Of a stretch of 64,000 bases of DNA, positions 24,501-40,367 are shown piece by piece. The notes under the pieces are model-generated. The model saw only the letters and a program-made list of their open reading frames with translations, did no database searches and was not told the origin of the DNA. Within the stretch, counting starts at the first letter, position 1. The number at the start of each line of letters is the position of its first letter. Origin of the DNA: Nocardia colli (lineage in GTDB: Bacteria > Actinomycetota > Actinomycetes > Mycobacteriales > Mycobacteriaceae); NCBI RefSeq assembly GCF_008704205.1, contig NZ_VXLC01000015.1, forward strand, positions 372,001 through 436,000, read 5' to 3'. A program made the position numbers and the translations under genes.

Positions 24501-27500
24501 GGCAGGTTCTGTTGCCGGGGGCGGTGTTTGTCGAGTTGGCCTTGTTCGCGGCGAGGGTCGTGGAGGCGTCGCGGGTCGCTGAGCTGGTGTTGTCCTCGCC
24601 GCTGGTGCTGGCTGAGCGGGACGCGGTTCAGATACAGGTCCGGGTGACCGAGGGCGAGCTGCTGGGGGAGTGGCGGATCGGGGTCTACGCTCGGGCCGAG
24701 GGTTCGGGAGACGCGGAGTGGACGAATCACGCGTCGGGGGTGCTGGACTCGGCCGCGGTGCCGTCCGACGTCGGCGCGGACATGCGCGTGTGGCCGCCGG
24801 TCGGCGCGGTGCCGATCGAGGCGGGGGATGTGTATGCGTCGTTCGCCGCGGGCGGGTACGAGTACGGACCGGCGTTCCAGGGGGTGAAGTCGGTGTGGCG
24901 GCACGGGGCGGAATTGTTCGGCGAGGTGGTGCTGCCGGAGAGCGCGGCCGGCGACGCCGGACGGTTCGGGTTGCATCCGGCGCTGTTGGATGCGGCACTG
25001 CAGGTGTCGCTGGTGGGGGACTTGGCGCTGGGTGGCGTGGGGCCGCTGCGGTTGCCGTTCGTGTGGGAGGGGGTGTCGTTGGCGGCGGTGGGCGCGTCGG
25101 TCGTGCGGGTGCGGTTGGCGTACACGGGCGATCGGATGGAGGTGGTGCTGGTCGATCCGGCCGGCGGTCTCGTCGCGCATGTCGAATCGCTGGCCCTGCG
25201 CGATGTTTCGGCCGATGCGCTGGTCGGCTCCGCCGCGTCGAGCACCGACGCGCTGTTCGAATTGCACTGGGACGCCGCACCGCAGGCCGAGATCGCGGCC
25301 GGCGGTGAATGGAGTGCGCTCGCGGATCCGGCGGCGAGCGACGGTCGACCGTGGGAGTTGGAGCGCTGGAGCGATTCCGGCCGCGATGCCATCGTGCTCA
25401 CCTGTCCCCCCGGCGACCCGGCCGCCGATCCGCAGGCGGGCGTGATCGGTGTGCTGGAACGCGTGCAGTCACTGTTGGCCGAACCTGACTTCGCGGCAGC
25501 AACTCTGGTGGTCGTCACTCACGGTGGTGTCGCGGTCGACGGTGGCGCAGACATCGATCCGGGCCAGGCCGCGATCTGGGGTCTGCTGCGAAGCGCGCAG
25601 AGCGAGCACGAGGATCGAATCATCTTGCTGGACCTGGATTCTCGCGCCGAGCCGGCGATCGAAGAACGACGGTCGGCGGTAGCGGCGGTACTGGCGGCGG
25701 GCGAAGCGCAGGCGGCGGTGCGCCGCGGTGCGATCTTCGTGCCGTTGCTGGCGCGGGCGGGCGCGGATACGACGACGGGGGCTTACCTCGCCGATACGGG
25801 GTCCGCGTGGCAGTTGGGTGTATTGGATAAGGGCACGCTCAACGGCGACAATATGGTGCTCGCGCCTGCCGACGACACGACGGAATTGGCCCCGGGGCAG
25901 GTGCGCGTCGCGGTACGCGCGGCCGGAATGAACTTCCGCGATGTGCTGATCACGCTGGGCATGTATCCCATCGAAGGCGCGCCGGTCGGCGGCGAAGGCG
26001 CCGGCGTCGTGTCGGCTGTCGGTCCCGGCGTCACGCGATTCGAACCCGGCGATCGGGTGATGGGTTTGTTCGCCGGTGTCGGATCGAGCGTCGTCGCCGA
26101 TCAGTCGGGGGTCGTGCCGATCCCGCCGGGCTGGAGTTTCGAGCAGGCCGCGGCGGTGCCGATCGTATTCGCGACGGCGTATCACGCGCTGGTCGATCTG
26201 GCGGGGCTGCAATCCGGCGAGCGCGTGCTGATTCATGCGGGGACCGGTGGTGTCGGCCTGGCGGCGATTCAATTGGCGCGGCATTTGGGGGCCGAATTGT
26301 TCGTGACGGCCTCGGAGCCGAAATGGCCGGTATTGCGTGAGCTCGGCTTCGGCGAAGAGCGGATCGGGAATTCGCGGACCCTGGACTTCGAGCAGAAGTT
26401 CTTGGCCCAGACCGGGGACCAAGGCGTGGACGTGGTGCTGGATTCACTGGCCGGTGAGTTCGTGGACGCGTCCCTGCGATTGCTACCGCGCGGTGGCCGA
26501 TTCCTGGAGATGGGCCTGACCGACCTGCGTGATCCGGCACAGATCGCGGCGGCCTATCCAGGCGTGCGTTATGCGGCGTTCCAGCTGATGGAGCTGCCCG
26601 CGCAGCACTTGCAGAAGATCCTGAGCGAACTGTTCGACCTGTTCGAAGCCGGAGTGCTGCAACCACTTCCGGTGACGCAATGGGACGTACGGCGCGCGCC
26701 GGAGGCGTTCCGGTATCTGTCGCAGGCGCGGCACATCGGCAAGAACGTGCTGACGGTGCCGCGGCAACCGGACCGCACCGGCACCGTATTGATCACCGGC
26801 GGCACCGGCGGATTGGGCGCGGTGGTGGCGCGGCACCTGGTCGCTCGCCATGGGGTCGAACATCTGGTGCTCGCCTCACGGCGTGGTCCAGCCGCTGAGG
26901 GCGCGACAGAGTTGGTCGCTGAACTGCGCGAAGCCGGTGCGAGCGCGGAAGTGGTTGCGTGCGATGTATCCGACGGTGATGCAGTGCGCGCGTTGGTATC
27001 CGGTATCGATCCGCGTCATCCGTTGACCGGAATCGTGCATGCGGCAGGCGTGCTCGACGACGGTCTGTTCACCGACCTGAATCCCGAGCGAGTAGGAAAA
27101 GTGTTCGCGCCCAAGGCGAATGCCGCCTGGAACCTGCATGCGGCGGCGAAAGACCTTCCGCTGTCGATGTTCGTGCTGTTCTCCTCGATCGCCGGGACGG
27201 TCGGTTCACCGGGACAGTCGAATTACGCTGCGGCGAACGCGTTCTTGGATGCGCTCGCGCTCTACCGGCAGCGGCGCGGTCTGGCGGCAACCTCCATCGC
27301 CTGGGGACTGTGGGAGCAGGCGACCGGGATGACCGCGTCGTTGACCGACATCGATCGCGGGCGATTGCGCGCCGGTGGATACCTGCCGATCGCCACCGAC
27401 GACGGCATGGCAATGCTGGATGCGGCGCTGAGCACCGGACAGCGATCGGTCGTCGCGTCGCGGATCGATATCTCTGCCTTGCAGAAGGCGGAAACGGTGC

Positions 27501-28066
27501 CGCCGATGCTGCGCGGTGTGGTGCGGCGGATGCGCAAGGCCGCGGATGCGGGGCAGGCCTCGGGCCTGGTCGCCAGCCTGGTCGGATTGGGCGCGGCCGA
27601 ACAGAGCCGGATTCTGTTGGATCTGGTGCGCTCGCACGCCGCCGCGGTGCTGGGCCATGCCTCCGCGGAGGCGGTCGGTGCCGATGACGTGTTCAAGGAC
27701 CTGGGTTTCGATTCGCTGGGCGCGGTGGAGTTCCGGAACCGATTGAAGAACGCGACCGGGTTGAAGTTGCCGACGACGGTGGTGTTCGACTACCCGACCG
27801 CAGCGGCGCTGGCCGGGTATATCGCCGCCGAGATCGTTCCGGTCGAGAACGTCGTGGACCGGATCGTTGCCCAGGTGGATGCGCTGTCGGGGGTGTGCGA
27901 CGGGATCGAGCTGGATCGGTCGGATGTCGCCGCCGTCACCGAGCGGCTGACCGAGATCATCCGAAGTTTGCAGGGCAGTGGTGGTTCGGGTCTCGACCTG
28001 GACGCGGCCGACGACGACGAGATCTTCGACTTCATCGACCAGGCGCGTCCCACCGGCTACGTGTGA
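21590..28066 (+). CDS. type I modular PKS, KS-AT-DH-ER-KR-ACP, malonyl-specific (PKS-B)
   Basis: A 2158-residue fully reducing module. Domains: docking helix (ESDLRKYLKRAAIDLQDT); KS about 33-455 (Cys205 in TACASS, EAHGTGT, KSNIGH); AT about 550-860 (Ser656 in GHSIGE, HAFHSP, hence malonyl); DH about 930-1210 (His967 in HTVGGQVLLP, Asp1134 in LLDAAL); ER about 1435-1745 (NFRDVLITLGMYP, GGVGLAAIQLARHLGAE); KR about 1755-1945 (GGTGGLG, LDD, Tyr1879 in SNYAAAN; LDD marks a B-type KR); ACP Ser2042 in LGFDSL; then a C-terminal docking region ending DDEIFDFID. All catalytic residues look intact, so each extension should add a saturated C2 unit. AGGAAGG before ATG 21590 fixes the start. Its DH to ACP half is nearly the same as in PKS-C. 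Confidence 0.95.
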   Translation: MATESDLRKYLKRAAIDLQDTRQRLQDVESRVHEPIAIVGMGCRFPGDIQNPGDLFQATLEGRDLISEFPADRGWDIESAYHPDRDHRGTFYVRRGGFLTRPGDFDPGFFGISPREALAMDPQQRQLLEVAWEAIENSSIDPTTLAGTETGVFAGVITPTFRPDPDDMGSFHGMMLTGNTGSIATGRIAYTLGLEGPAVTVDTACASSLVAVHQAVRSLRGGEISMALAGGSTMISGIADCVEFCAMGALASDGRCKSFADNADGFSVAEGVGVLVLERLSDARRNGRRVLAVIRGSAVNQDGASNGLTAPNGPAQQRVIKLALSDAQLAAREVDVMEAHGTGTALGDPIEATALLATYGRERVHEPLLLGSVKSNIGHSMAAAGVAGVIKMVEALRRGIVPPTLHADTPSTQIDWDSGQVALVTEPRDWPANGHPRRAAVSSFGISGTNAHLILEQAPVEATVPVPERVVPPLIPWVVSAKSRDALIGQARRLAQQVEREPELDPTDIGLSLVNSRTRYPHRAVVLGHSRDELVAGLANLVAGQDVPGVVVGAGAVKGKTVFVFSGQGSQRPEMGRELYDAFPVYRAKFDEICALFEPWLERSLRAVVFAAADSDDAALLDRTDFTQAGLFAVELALFELLRSWGVKPDVVLGHSIGELAAACAAGVWSLPDAVRLVAARGTLMAALPPGGAMISLAAGEEVVAPLLSGRDGQVGIAAVNSPDSVVISGVEAVVEEVAAGLVADGVKATRLRVSHAFHSPLMAPMLAEFDAVCAELTYDEATLPLVSNVTGRFATPAELRDPEYWVRHVSAPVRFADGVASAAEYARAGATLLEIGPSAGLTGLVTESLAEDDEADFVAVPVLRAQRPEPVALLSAVAVAHGRGTSVDWAELFAGTGAQIIELPTYAFDHKNYWVTSGTGSSDPRQLGLGAVEHPLLGAMVGVADGGGALLSGRLSLSSHAWLADHTVGGQVLLPGAVFVELALFAARVVEASRVAELVLSSPLVLAERDAVQIQVRVTEGELLGEWRIGVYARAEGSGDAEWTNHASGVLDSAAVPSDVGADMRVWPPVGAVPIEAGDVYASFAAGGYEYGPAFQGVKSVWRHGAELFGEVVLPESAAGDAGRFGLHPALLDAALQVSLVGDLALGGVGPLRLPFVWEGVSLAAVGASVVRVRLAYTGDRMEVVLVDPAGGLVAHVESLALRDVSADALVGSAASSTDALFELHWDAAPQAEIAAGGEWSALADPAASDGRPWELERWSDSGRDAIVLTCPPGDPAADPQAGVIGVLERVQSLLAEPDFAAATLVVVTHGGVAVDGGADIDPGQAAIWGLLRSAQSEHEDRIILLDLDSRAEPAIEERRSAVAAVLAAGEAQAAVRRGAIFVPLLARAGADTTTGAYLADTGSAWQLGVLDKGTLNGDNMVLAPADDTTELAPGQVRVAVRAAGMNFRDVLITLGMYPIEGAPVGGEGAGVVSAVGPGVTRFEPGDRVMGLFAGVGSSVVADQSGVVPIPPGWSFEQAAAVPIVFATAYHALVDLAGLQSGERVLIHAGTGGVGLAAIQLARHLGAELFVTASEPKWPVLRELGFGEERIGNSRTLDFEQKFLAQTGDQGVDVVLDSLAGEFVDASLRLLPRGGRFLEMGLTDLRDPAQIAAAYPGVRYAAFQLMELPAQHLQKILSELFDLFEAGVLQPLPVTQWDVRRAPEAFRYLSQARHIGKNVLTVPRQPDRTGTVLITGGTGGLGAVVARHLVARHGVEHLVLASRRGPAAEGATELVAELREAGASAEVVACDVSDGDAVRALVSGIDPRHPLTGIVHAAGVLDDGLFTDLNPERVGKVFAPKANAAWNLHAAAKDLPLSMFVLFSSIAGTVGSPGQSNYAAANAFLDALALYRQRRGLAATSIAWGLWEQATGMTASLTDIDRGRLRAGGYLPIATDDGMAMLDAALSTGQRSVVASRIDISALQKAETVPPMLRGVVRRMRKAADAGQASGLVASLVGLGAAEQSRILLDLVRSHAAAVLGHASAEAVGADDVFKDLGFDSLGAVEFRNRLKNATGLKLPTTVVFDYPTAAALAGYIAAEIVPVENVVDRIVAQVDALSGVCDGIELDRSDVAAVTERLTEIIRSLQGSGGSGLDLDAADDDEIFDFIDQARPTGYV

Positions 28067-28075
28067 CGCACCGCA

Positions 28076-28102
28076 GGGACGGCTCGGCGCTGACGCCGTC
28101 CC
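28076..28102. other. intercistronic hairpin between PKS-B and the loading gene
   Basis: GGGACGGC at 28076-28083 and GCCGTCCC at 28095-28102 form a perfect 8-base stem with an 11-base loop starting 10 bases after the PKS-B stop. No T-run follows. It could lower read-through into the loading gene or protect the upstream transcript. Confidence 0.45.
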
Positions 28103-28138
28103 GATTTCGGCAAGACACTATCGATATCGAGGGATCTC

Positions 28139-30165
28139 ATGCTACGAACCGATCTCATCCGTCCAGTGCCGGACATACTGCGGGACAACGCGATCCGATT
28201 CGGCGACAAGGCCGCCTTCACCGATCTCCGGCGGTCGGTCGGCTACGCGGAGCTGGAGCAGCGCACCCGTCGGCTCGCGGGCAATCTCGGCTGCCGGCGC
28301 GGCGACCGGGTCGTGCTGATGCTCGGCAACAGCGTCGAGATGGCCGAGGGATATCTGGGTGTCGCGCGAGCGGCGGCGATAGGTGTGCCGGTGAACCCCT
28401 ACTGCTCCGATGCCGAGCTCGACCACATCCTGCTCGACAGCGGAGCGAATGTGCTGATGGCGCAGGCGAGTTCGGTAGCCAGGCGGCGTGAGTTGCTGGC
28501 CCGGCATCCCGATCTGCGCCTTGTGGTCGCGGGTGACCCGGGCGGAACCGAGCGTGCCTTCGAAGAGTTGGCAACTACGGAACCGGCTATTGCCGCACGG
28601 GACGACCTCGGTGTCGACGACGTCGGCTGGATCCTCTACACCTCCGGAACCACCGGGCAGCCCAAGGGCGTGGTCACCACGCTGACCAAGGCGCTGTGGG
28701 GCACGGTCGCCGGTTACGTACCCGGTTTCGGGATGAGCGCCGACGATCGGCTGCTGTGGCCGATGCCGTTGTCGCACTGCCTCGGTCATCATCTCGGCGT
28801 GCTCGGCGTGGCCGCCGTCGGCGCCGGCACGCTGCTGATCGACGGTTTCGCCGCCGGGCCGCTGCTGGCCGCGCTCGGCGGCATGCGGCCGACCGTGCTG
28901 GTCGGCGTGCCCACGCTGTTCCAGCAGCTGGTCCGGGTGGACGCCGAGGCGATCCCCACGCATACGTTGCGGGCGTGCTGGTTCGGCGGCGCACCGGGCT
29001 CCGGCGAGCTCGGCCGGGCGGTCGAAGCGACGCTGGGTGTGCCGCTGCTGAATACCTATGGTGCGAGCGAGGCGACCGGGGCGATCACCGTCAATCCGCC
29101 GTCCGACCGCAACACCCCGGCCTCGGCCGGACCGCCGATCCTGGGGGTGAACACCCGGATCGTGGATCCCGGAACGGGTTTCGATGTGCCGGCCGGTGCC
29201 GAGGGCGAACTGTGGGTGGCCGGTCCCGGTGTGATGGTCGGCTACTACAACCGGCCCGATCTGACCGCCGAGGTGCTGCGCGGGGAGTGGTTGCGCACCG
29301 GTGATCTCGCGCGCCGCGACGCACTGGGATTCCTCGACATCACCGGCCGGATCAAGGAACTCATCATCCGGGGCGGCGAGAACATCCACCCGGTCGAGAT
29401 CGAGAACGTGGTCAAACGTGTTGCGGGCGTGCAGGATGCGGCGGTCTGTGGAAAGCCGCACGACACGCTCGGTGAGGTGCCGATCGCCCTCGTGGTGCCC
29501 GATCCCGGCGGGTTCGAGGTCGCGGCGTTGTTCGCCGAATGCCGAAAGAGCCTCGAGCACAGCAAGGTTCCGTTCGAGGTGTACGAGATCGACGCGGTGC
29601 CACGGACCATGTCGGGGAAGATCCTCCGGCGTGAGCTGCCGGTGCTGGCGAGCCGGCTGCTGGGCAGCATCGAGGCCGAGTCCGCGGGCCAGGCCGGTGA
29701 GTGGGCGCAGCCCGATGCCGCCATCCGCGCCGAGCTGGCCGCCCGGCTCGCGACCCTGTCACCCGCCGACGGTGTTGCCCTGCTGTGTGACCGGATCTTC
29801 GAATCGGTGGCGTCGATCATCGGTGACACCCATCGAGAGGTCGACGGCACCTTCACCGACTGGGGGATCACCTCGGTGGGTGCGGTGGGATTGCGCAACC
29901 ACCTCGTCACCGGCACGGGGTTGGATATAACGGCCACAGCCGTATTCGACTACCCCACACCGGAAATACTCGCTGGGCATCTGCGTTCCTGGCTACTCGG
30001 CGAGTATCAGCCCGCGCCGCTGCCGACCGCCCAGCCCGCCGAGGACTTCGCCCGGCGCATCGCGGAGATCGAGTCCATGGATCCGGCCGAGCTGGTCCGG
30101 CTGGCTTCGGTCGGCGCGCAGGCGGTTCCCGAGGCGGGCGACGACGGCGAGAGTGACGGCGAACA

Positions 30166-30169
<4 letters not shown>
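28139..30169 (+). CDS. CoA-ligase/AMP-ligase with C-terminal ACP, PKS loading protein
   Basis: A 676-residue two-part protein. Residues about 10-510 form an adenylating acyl ligase with YTSGTTGQPKGV (P-loop), YGASEATG, TGDLARRDALGFLDITGR and the C-terminal lysine motif PRTMSGKILRREL. Residues about 545-625 form an acyl carrier domain with Ser579 in WGITSVGAVGL. The tail (FARRIAEIESMDPAELVRL) looks like a PKS docking segment. It should activate a free carboxylic acid with ATP and load it onto its own ACP as starter unit. The stop overlaps the PKS-C GTG start (30166-30169), so the two are made together and probably interact. Substrate cannot be read with confidence; a fatty or aromatic acid is possible. 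Confidence 0.92.
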
Positions 30170-36581
<6,412 letters not shown>

Positions 36582-36585
<4 letters not shown>

Positions 36586-37535
36586 CCGCATCTCAACGGG
36601 CCGGCGCGCCGAGCGTTCCGGTCCGACGAACGGAAAGGTACCGAAGCGTGATTTCGACCCGGACGCTGCGACCCACGTCCGATACGACGTTGTCGATGTT
36701 GATCTCGGCGCCGGCGAAACCCGTTGCCGTGGTGGTGGTTTTGCCCGCGATGGGTGTCGCCGCGAACTACTACAAGGACTTCACCGCGCAACTATCCGGG
36801 CACGATATCGCGGCGATCGTCGTGGATCTGCGCGGTCAGGGCGACAGCGTGCCCAAGAGCAGCCGCAGCGCGAACTGGGTGCACGCCGATCTGGTCGACG
36901 TGGATCTGCCCGCCGCGCTCGAACTGGGCGGACAGGAGTTCGCGGGGCTGCCGATCTTCCTCGTCGGGCACAGTTTTGGTGGGCATCTGGCGCTGCAACG
37001 TGCGGCGCGGGCACCGGAAGGTCTCACCGGTGTCGTGCTGATCGCCAGTGGTTCGGTGTGGTATCGGACCTACGACGGCCTGATCCGTACGCGAAACCTG
37101 GTGTTCGGGCAGTGGTTCGGGCTCATCGCCCGGACGCTGGGCTATTTCCCCGGTGACCGTTTGGGCTTCGGCGGCCGGCAAGCGGCGGGTGTGATGACCA
37201 CCTGGGCGCGCCAGGTCCGCAGCGGCATCATGACCGACGACGGGATCGCCACGGGCAATGGTGTTTTCGGCTTCGCGCTACCCCTGCTGACGGTGCGCAT
37301 CGAGCGCGACGATCTGGCGACCGAGGCCGGTGTGCGCAGCTTGGCCGAGGCCGCACCGGATGCGCCACACACGGACTGGATCTACACCTCGGCCGAGGCG
37401 GGTGGCCGGCTGGACCACTTCCGCTGGACCAAGCACAGCGGTCCGCTGGCCGCACGGCTGCGGTCGTGGATGAACACCATCGTTCCCGGCATCGAATCCG
37501 CTCCGGGGACAACGCTATCGGAAAGGAACTCTTGA
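36582..37535 (+). CDS. alpha/beta hydrolase fold protein at the end of the PKS operon
   Basis: A protein of up to 317 residues (295 if the GTG at 36648, which has GGAAAGG upstream, is used). The nucleophile elbow is GHSFGGHLAL, preceded by VVVLPAMGVAANYYKDF (oxyanion strand) and VVDLRGQGDSVPKSS; the C-terminal His is in LDHFRWTKHSG. This fits a serine hydrolase of the type that includes esterases and type II thioesterase-like proteins. The first possible start overlaps the PKS-C stop by GTGA and its own stop overlaps the flavoprotein ATG by one base, so it is part of the same transcript. It could edit or hydrolyse an intermediate; it is not a canonical PKS thioesterase. Confidence 0.85.
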
Positions 37536-38842
37536 TGAGCGCCGAAATCGGACCGCGGACGGCGCTTGTCGTCGGCGGCGGCTGGTCGGGTATCGCCGCC
37601 GCCTGGTACCTGCACCGCAGTGGAGCGGCCGTCACCCTGCTCGACGAACAGGCAACGCTCGGTGGCAGGTCCAGCACGGTGCACCTCGGTGATCGCCGGA
37701 TCACCCTGGGCGGCAAGAACATCGGCAGTAAGTACGAGGAGTTCAGGACCTTCGTCGCGGAGATGAAGGGTGGGGAGTTCGAACACTTCGGGATCAATTC
37801 CTCGCGCGTGGTGAACGGGCGCGTGGTCACCCTCGACGGCAAATCGCCGGTCGCGGGGATGCTCGAGGTCGCGCGGCGGGCCGGTCCGTTCGACATCTAC
37901 CGGTTCCTGCGGTTGGTCGGCTACGTGCGCGGCGACGACGCCAACCGGTTCGTGCGTGGCCCGCAGTTCGTCCAGCTCAGCAAACGGCGGGGTGATCCGG
38001 CCCTGGACGGCTACTTCGGCCGCAACCTGCTGGACGCGCTCATCCGGCCGATGACGGTGCGGATGAACGGCGCCGAACCCGACGAGATCCATCTCGCGGA
38101 CTTCGGCGCCAATCTCGGCATGCTGCTGGACCGGTTCGATCAGCTCACCGACGGGATGGAACCGACGTACCGCCGGTTCAGCTCGACGGTCACCGTCGAA
38201 AACGGAACCAAGGCAATCGGATTGCTGACCGAAGACGGTCGGGTCACCGGAGTGGACGCGATCGACGCGGCCGGACAGCCGCAGTCCTACGCGGCCGACC
38301 TCGTGGTGATCGCGATCCCGGCACCTGCGGCCGCGGAATTGCTTCGCGCCGAATTATCCGCTGTCGCTGACGAACTGGCGTGCATCCGATACAACCCGGC
38401 GACTGTGGTGGTCACCGCATATGACCGCCCGGTGTTCGGCCCGGTCGCCCGATCGCTGGTCTTCGAGCCCGACAGCGCCGTCAGCAATGCCGGCGCGTAC
38501 GGCGTCGACGACCGGCACATCGTCCGCTACACGTTCAGCGGCCGCGCCGCCCGCCCATATCTGACCGAGGACTTCGACAAGCTGCGTATGCGAGCGGAAG
38601 CCCAACTGTCGCCGCACTTCCCGGCGTTCGACGAGTCGAAAGCGGTCGCACAGGTGGGCAGGCATTGGGAGCACGCGTTCTGCGCCTACAGCCACCGGCA
38701 TGCCGACCGAGTCGCCCGCATCGACGCCGCGGCGGGTGCGGCCGGGTTGGTTCTTGTCGGTGACTATCGCCGGGGTACCTCGATCGAGGCATGTTTCCGG
38801 GGTGCCAAGGAACAGGTGGAGGCCGTCACCGGGACTAGGTGA
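37535..38842 (+). CDS. FAD-dependent oxidoreductase, amine oxidase/HemY-like
   Basis: A 435-residue flavoprotein. The N-terminal dinucleotide-binding motif is LVVGGGWSGIAAAWYLHRSG followed by LLDEQATLGGRSST (the GG...GRSS element of the protoporphyrinogen oxidase/amine oxidase superfamily), and the C-terminal FAD contact is GLVLVGDYRRGTSIEACFRGA. The start at 37535 overlaps the hydrolase stop (TGATG) and has GGAAAGGA upstream. Members oxidise CH-CH or CH-N bonds, desaturate carotenoids or porphyrinogens. As the last gene of the PKS operon it may desaturate or oxidise the polyketide product; this is inferred from position. Confidence 0.88.
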   Translation: MSAEIGPRTALVVGGGWSGIAAAWYLHRSGAAVTLLDEQATLGGRSSTVHLGDRRITLGGKNIGSKYEEFRTFVAEMKGGEFEHFGINSSRVVNGRVVTLDGKSPVAGMLEVARRAGPFDIYRFLRLVGYVRGDDANRFVRGPQFVQLSKRRGDPALDGYFGRNLLDALIRPMTVRMNGAEPDEIHLADFGANLGMLLDRFDQLTDGMEPTYRRFSSTVTVENGTKAIGLLTEDGRVTGVDAIDAAGQPQSYAADLVVIAIPAPAAAELLRAELSAVADELACIRYNPATVVVTAYDRPVFGPVARSLVFEPDSAVSNAGAYGVDDRHIVRYTFSGRAARPYLTEDFDKLRMRAEAQLSPHFPAFDESKAVAQVGRHWEHAFCAYSHRHADRVARIDAAAGAAGLVLVGDYRRGTSIEACFRGAKEQVEAVTGTR

Positions 38843-38915
38843 CTCCCGGAAAAGAGTTGGACTGCGGGGCTGGTTCTGGTCAGGATGCGGGGGAGGTCCG
38901 TATCCGGCGGGAGGA

Positions 38916-39512
38916 ATGTTGGCAGAGGTGTTTCTGGAGACCGAGCGGCTCGTGCTGCGCAGATTCACCGAAGCCGACGTCGACAACCTGGTCTGGTTGG
39001 ACAGCGATCCAGCGGTGATGCGCTATTTGACCGGTGAACCCACACCCCGCGCGGAGATCGAGCGTGAGGTGCTGCCGAGGATTCTTCGCGGCTATGGCCA
39101 AGGGCCGGTGGGCCGATGGGCCGCCATCGACCGGGCTACCGGAAAGTTCGTGGGCTGGTTCGGTCTTCAGCCTGCGGAGGACGGCAGCGCCCGGGACGTG
39201 GAACTCGGGTATCGATTGGCGGCGTCGACTTGGGGCCGGGGATACGCGACCGAAGGCGCAAAGGCGCTGATCGCCAAGGGATTCACCGAGCTCGGTGTCG
39301 AGCGAGTGTGGGCTCAGACCATGGCGGTCAATCTCGCCTCCCGCCGGGTGATGGTGAAAGCCGGCCTGCGTTATGTCCGAACCTTCCGCCTTCAGTTCGA
39401 CGACCCGCTACCCGGAACCGAGCGGGGTGAAGTCGAATATGAACTGCGACAGGCGGATTGGCGTGATCAGCGACAGCGCGATGGAGGTGGATCCGGCCTA
39501 ATTGCCGGATGA
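38916..39512 (+). CDS. RimJ/RimL-type GNAT acetyltransferase
   Basis: A 198-residue GCN5-related N-acetyltransferase. It starts LETERLVLRRFTEADVDNL, the RimJ/RimL opening, with the acetyl-CoA loop in GYRLAASTWGRGYATEGAKAL (Q/RxxGxG/A variant) and the C-terminal AVNLASRRVMVKAGLRYVRTF. It likely acetylates an amino group of a protein N-terminus or small molecule. GGAGGA four bases before ATG 38916 fixes the start; a longer frame starting inside the flavoprotein gene is not expected. It is 73 bases after the PKS operon and probably separate. It converges with the MBL gene with no gap. Confidence 0.85.
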   Translation: MLAEVFLETERLVLRRFTEADVDNLVWLDSDPAVMRYLTGEPTPRAEIEREVLPRILRGYGQGPVGRWAAIDRATGKFVGWFGLQPAEDGSARDVELGYRLAASTWGRGYATEGAKALIAKGFTELGVERVWAQTMAVNLASRRVMVKAGLRYVRTFRLQFDDPLPGTERGEVEYELRQADWRDQRQRDGGGSGLIAG

Positions 39513-40361
39513 TCACGCTGTGGGGTCGTTGAACGGCCCGCCGGCCACTCCTTCGGCGTCGTCGGTCGCGTTGGATTGCCGGGCGCGGTGCAGGAGGGCG
39601 GGATCGTGGGCGTTGACGAGCAGCAGGTCGGAGGTCGGGGCGGCCCAGAGTTCGGCGAGGCGTCCGTGATTGGCGCGGACGGCTGTCATGTTGTGGGCGA
39701 CCAGGCGTTCCATTGCGGTGAGTGCCCGGGGTACGTGGGTGGTGCCGTCGAGCTGCCCGTGGTGGTAGAAGGCGTCGCCGGCGTGCAGGATCCATCGGTT
39801 GCCCGCGTCGACGGCGTAGGCGGCGTGACCGCGGCTGTGTCCGGGTAGGGCGATCATGACCAGGCCGGGGGCGATATCGGTGAGTTCCTTTGCGGCGGTG
39901 AAGCCGCGCCAGGGTTCGCCGTCGCCGGGTGTGTGCAGAACGAAGGCCGGGTCGTGGTCGCGCTGTGTCGGCAGGTAGCGGCCCTTCTCGACGAAACCAC
40001 TCGGATGGATCGCGGCTTCGGCCTCGTCGGCGGTGAGATGGACTCTGGCCCAGGGGAAGTCGGCGAGTCCGCCGCTGTGGTCGGCGTCGAAGTGGGTGAG
40101 CACGATGTCGCGGACGTCGCGCGGGTCGAAGCCGAGGCGTTCGATCTGCCGGATAGCGGTTTCGTTCTCGTCGAACAGGGGGCGGACGAAGAAGCGGCTC
40201 GGCCCGAACCGTGGTCCCGGGGCGGCGACGTCGCGCAAGCCTAATCCGCTGTCTACCAACGCAAGTCCGGTGTCGGTTTCCAGCAGCAGGACGTGGCAGA
40301 CCAGCCCCTCGGGGGTGCCCAGCGGGCGCATGGTGCCGCAGTTGAGGTGATGAATCTTCAT
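39513..40361 (-). CDS. MBL-fold metallo-hydrolase
   Basis: A 282-residue metallo-beta-lactamase fold hydrolase. The metal motif is THFDADHSGGL (HxxxDH, the first His in the usual HxHxDH replaced by HFDADH spacing), with later ligands in LPGHSRGHAAY and ILHAGDAFYHH. It resembles lactonase and glyoxalase II-like members (LVDSGLGL near the N-terminus). It likely hydrolyses an ester, thioester or lactone. It lies six bases after a SnoaL-like gene in the same direction and both are divergent from a TetR regulator, whose paired operators lie in between, so it is probably induced by the TetR ligand. Confidence 0.85.
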   Translation of the reverse strand: MKIHHLNCGTMRPLGTPEGLVCHVLLLETDTGLALVDSGLGLRDVAAPGPRFGPSRFFVRPLFDENETAIRQIERLGFDPRDVRDIVLTHFDADHSGGLADFPWARVHLTADEAEAAIHPSGFVEKGRYLPTQRDHDPAFVLHTPGDGEPWRGFTAAKELTDIAPGLVMIALPGHSRGHAAYAVDAGNRWILHAGDAFYHHGQLDGTTHVPRALTAMERLVAHNMTAVRANHGRLAELWAAPTSDLLLVNAHDPALLHRARQSNATDDAEGVAGGPFNDPTA

Positions 40362-40367
40362 CCGGGG

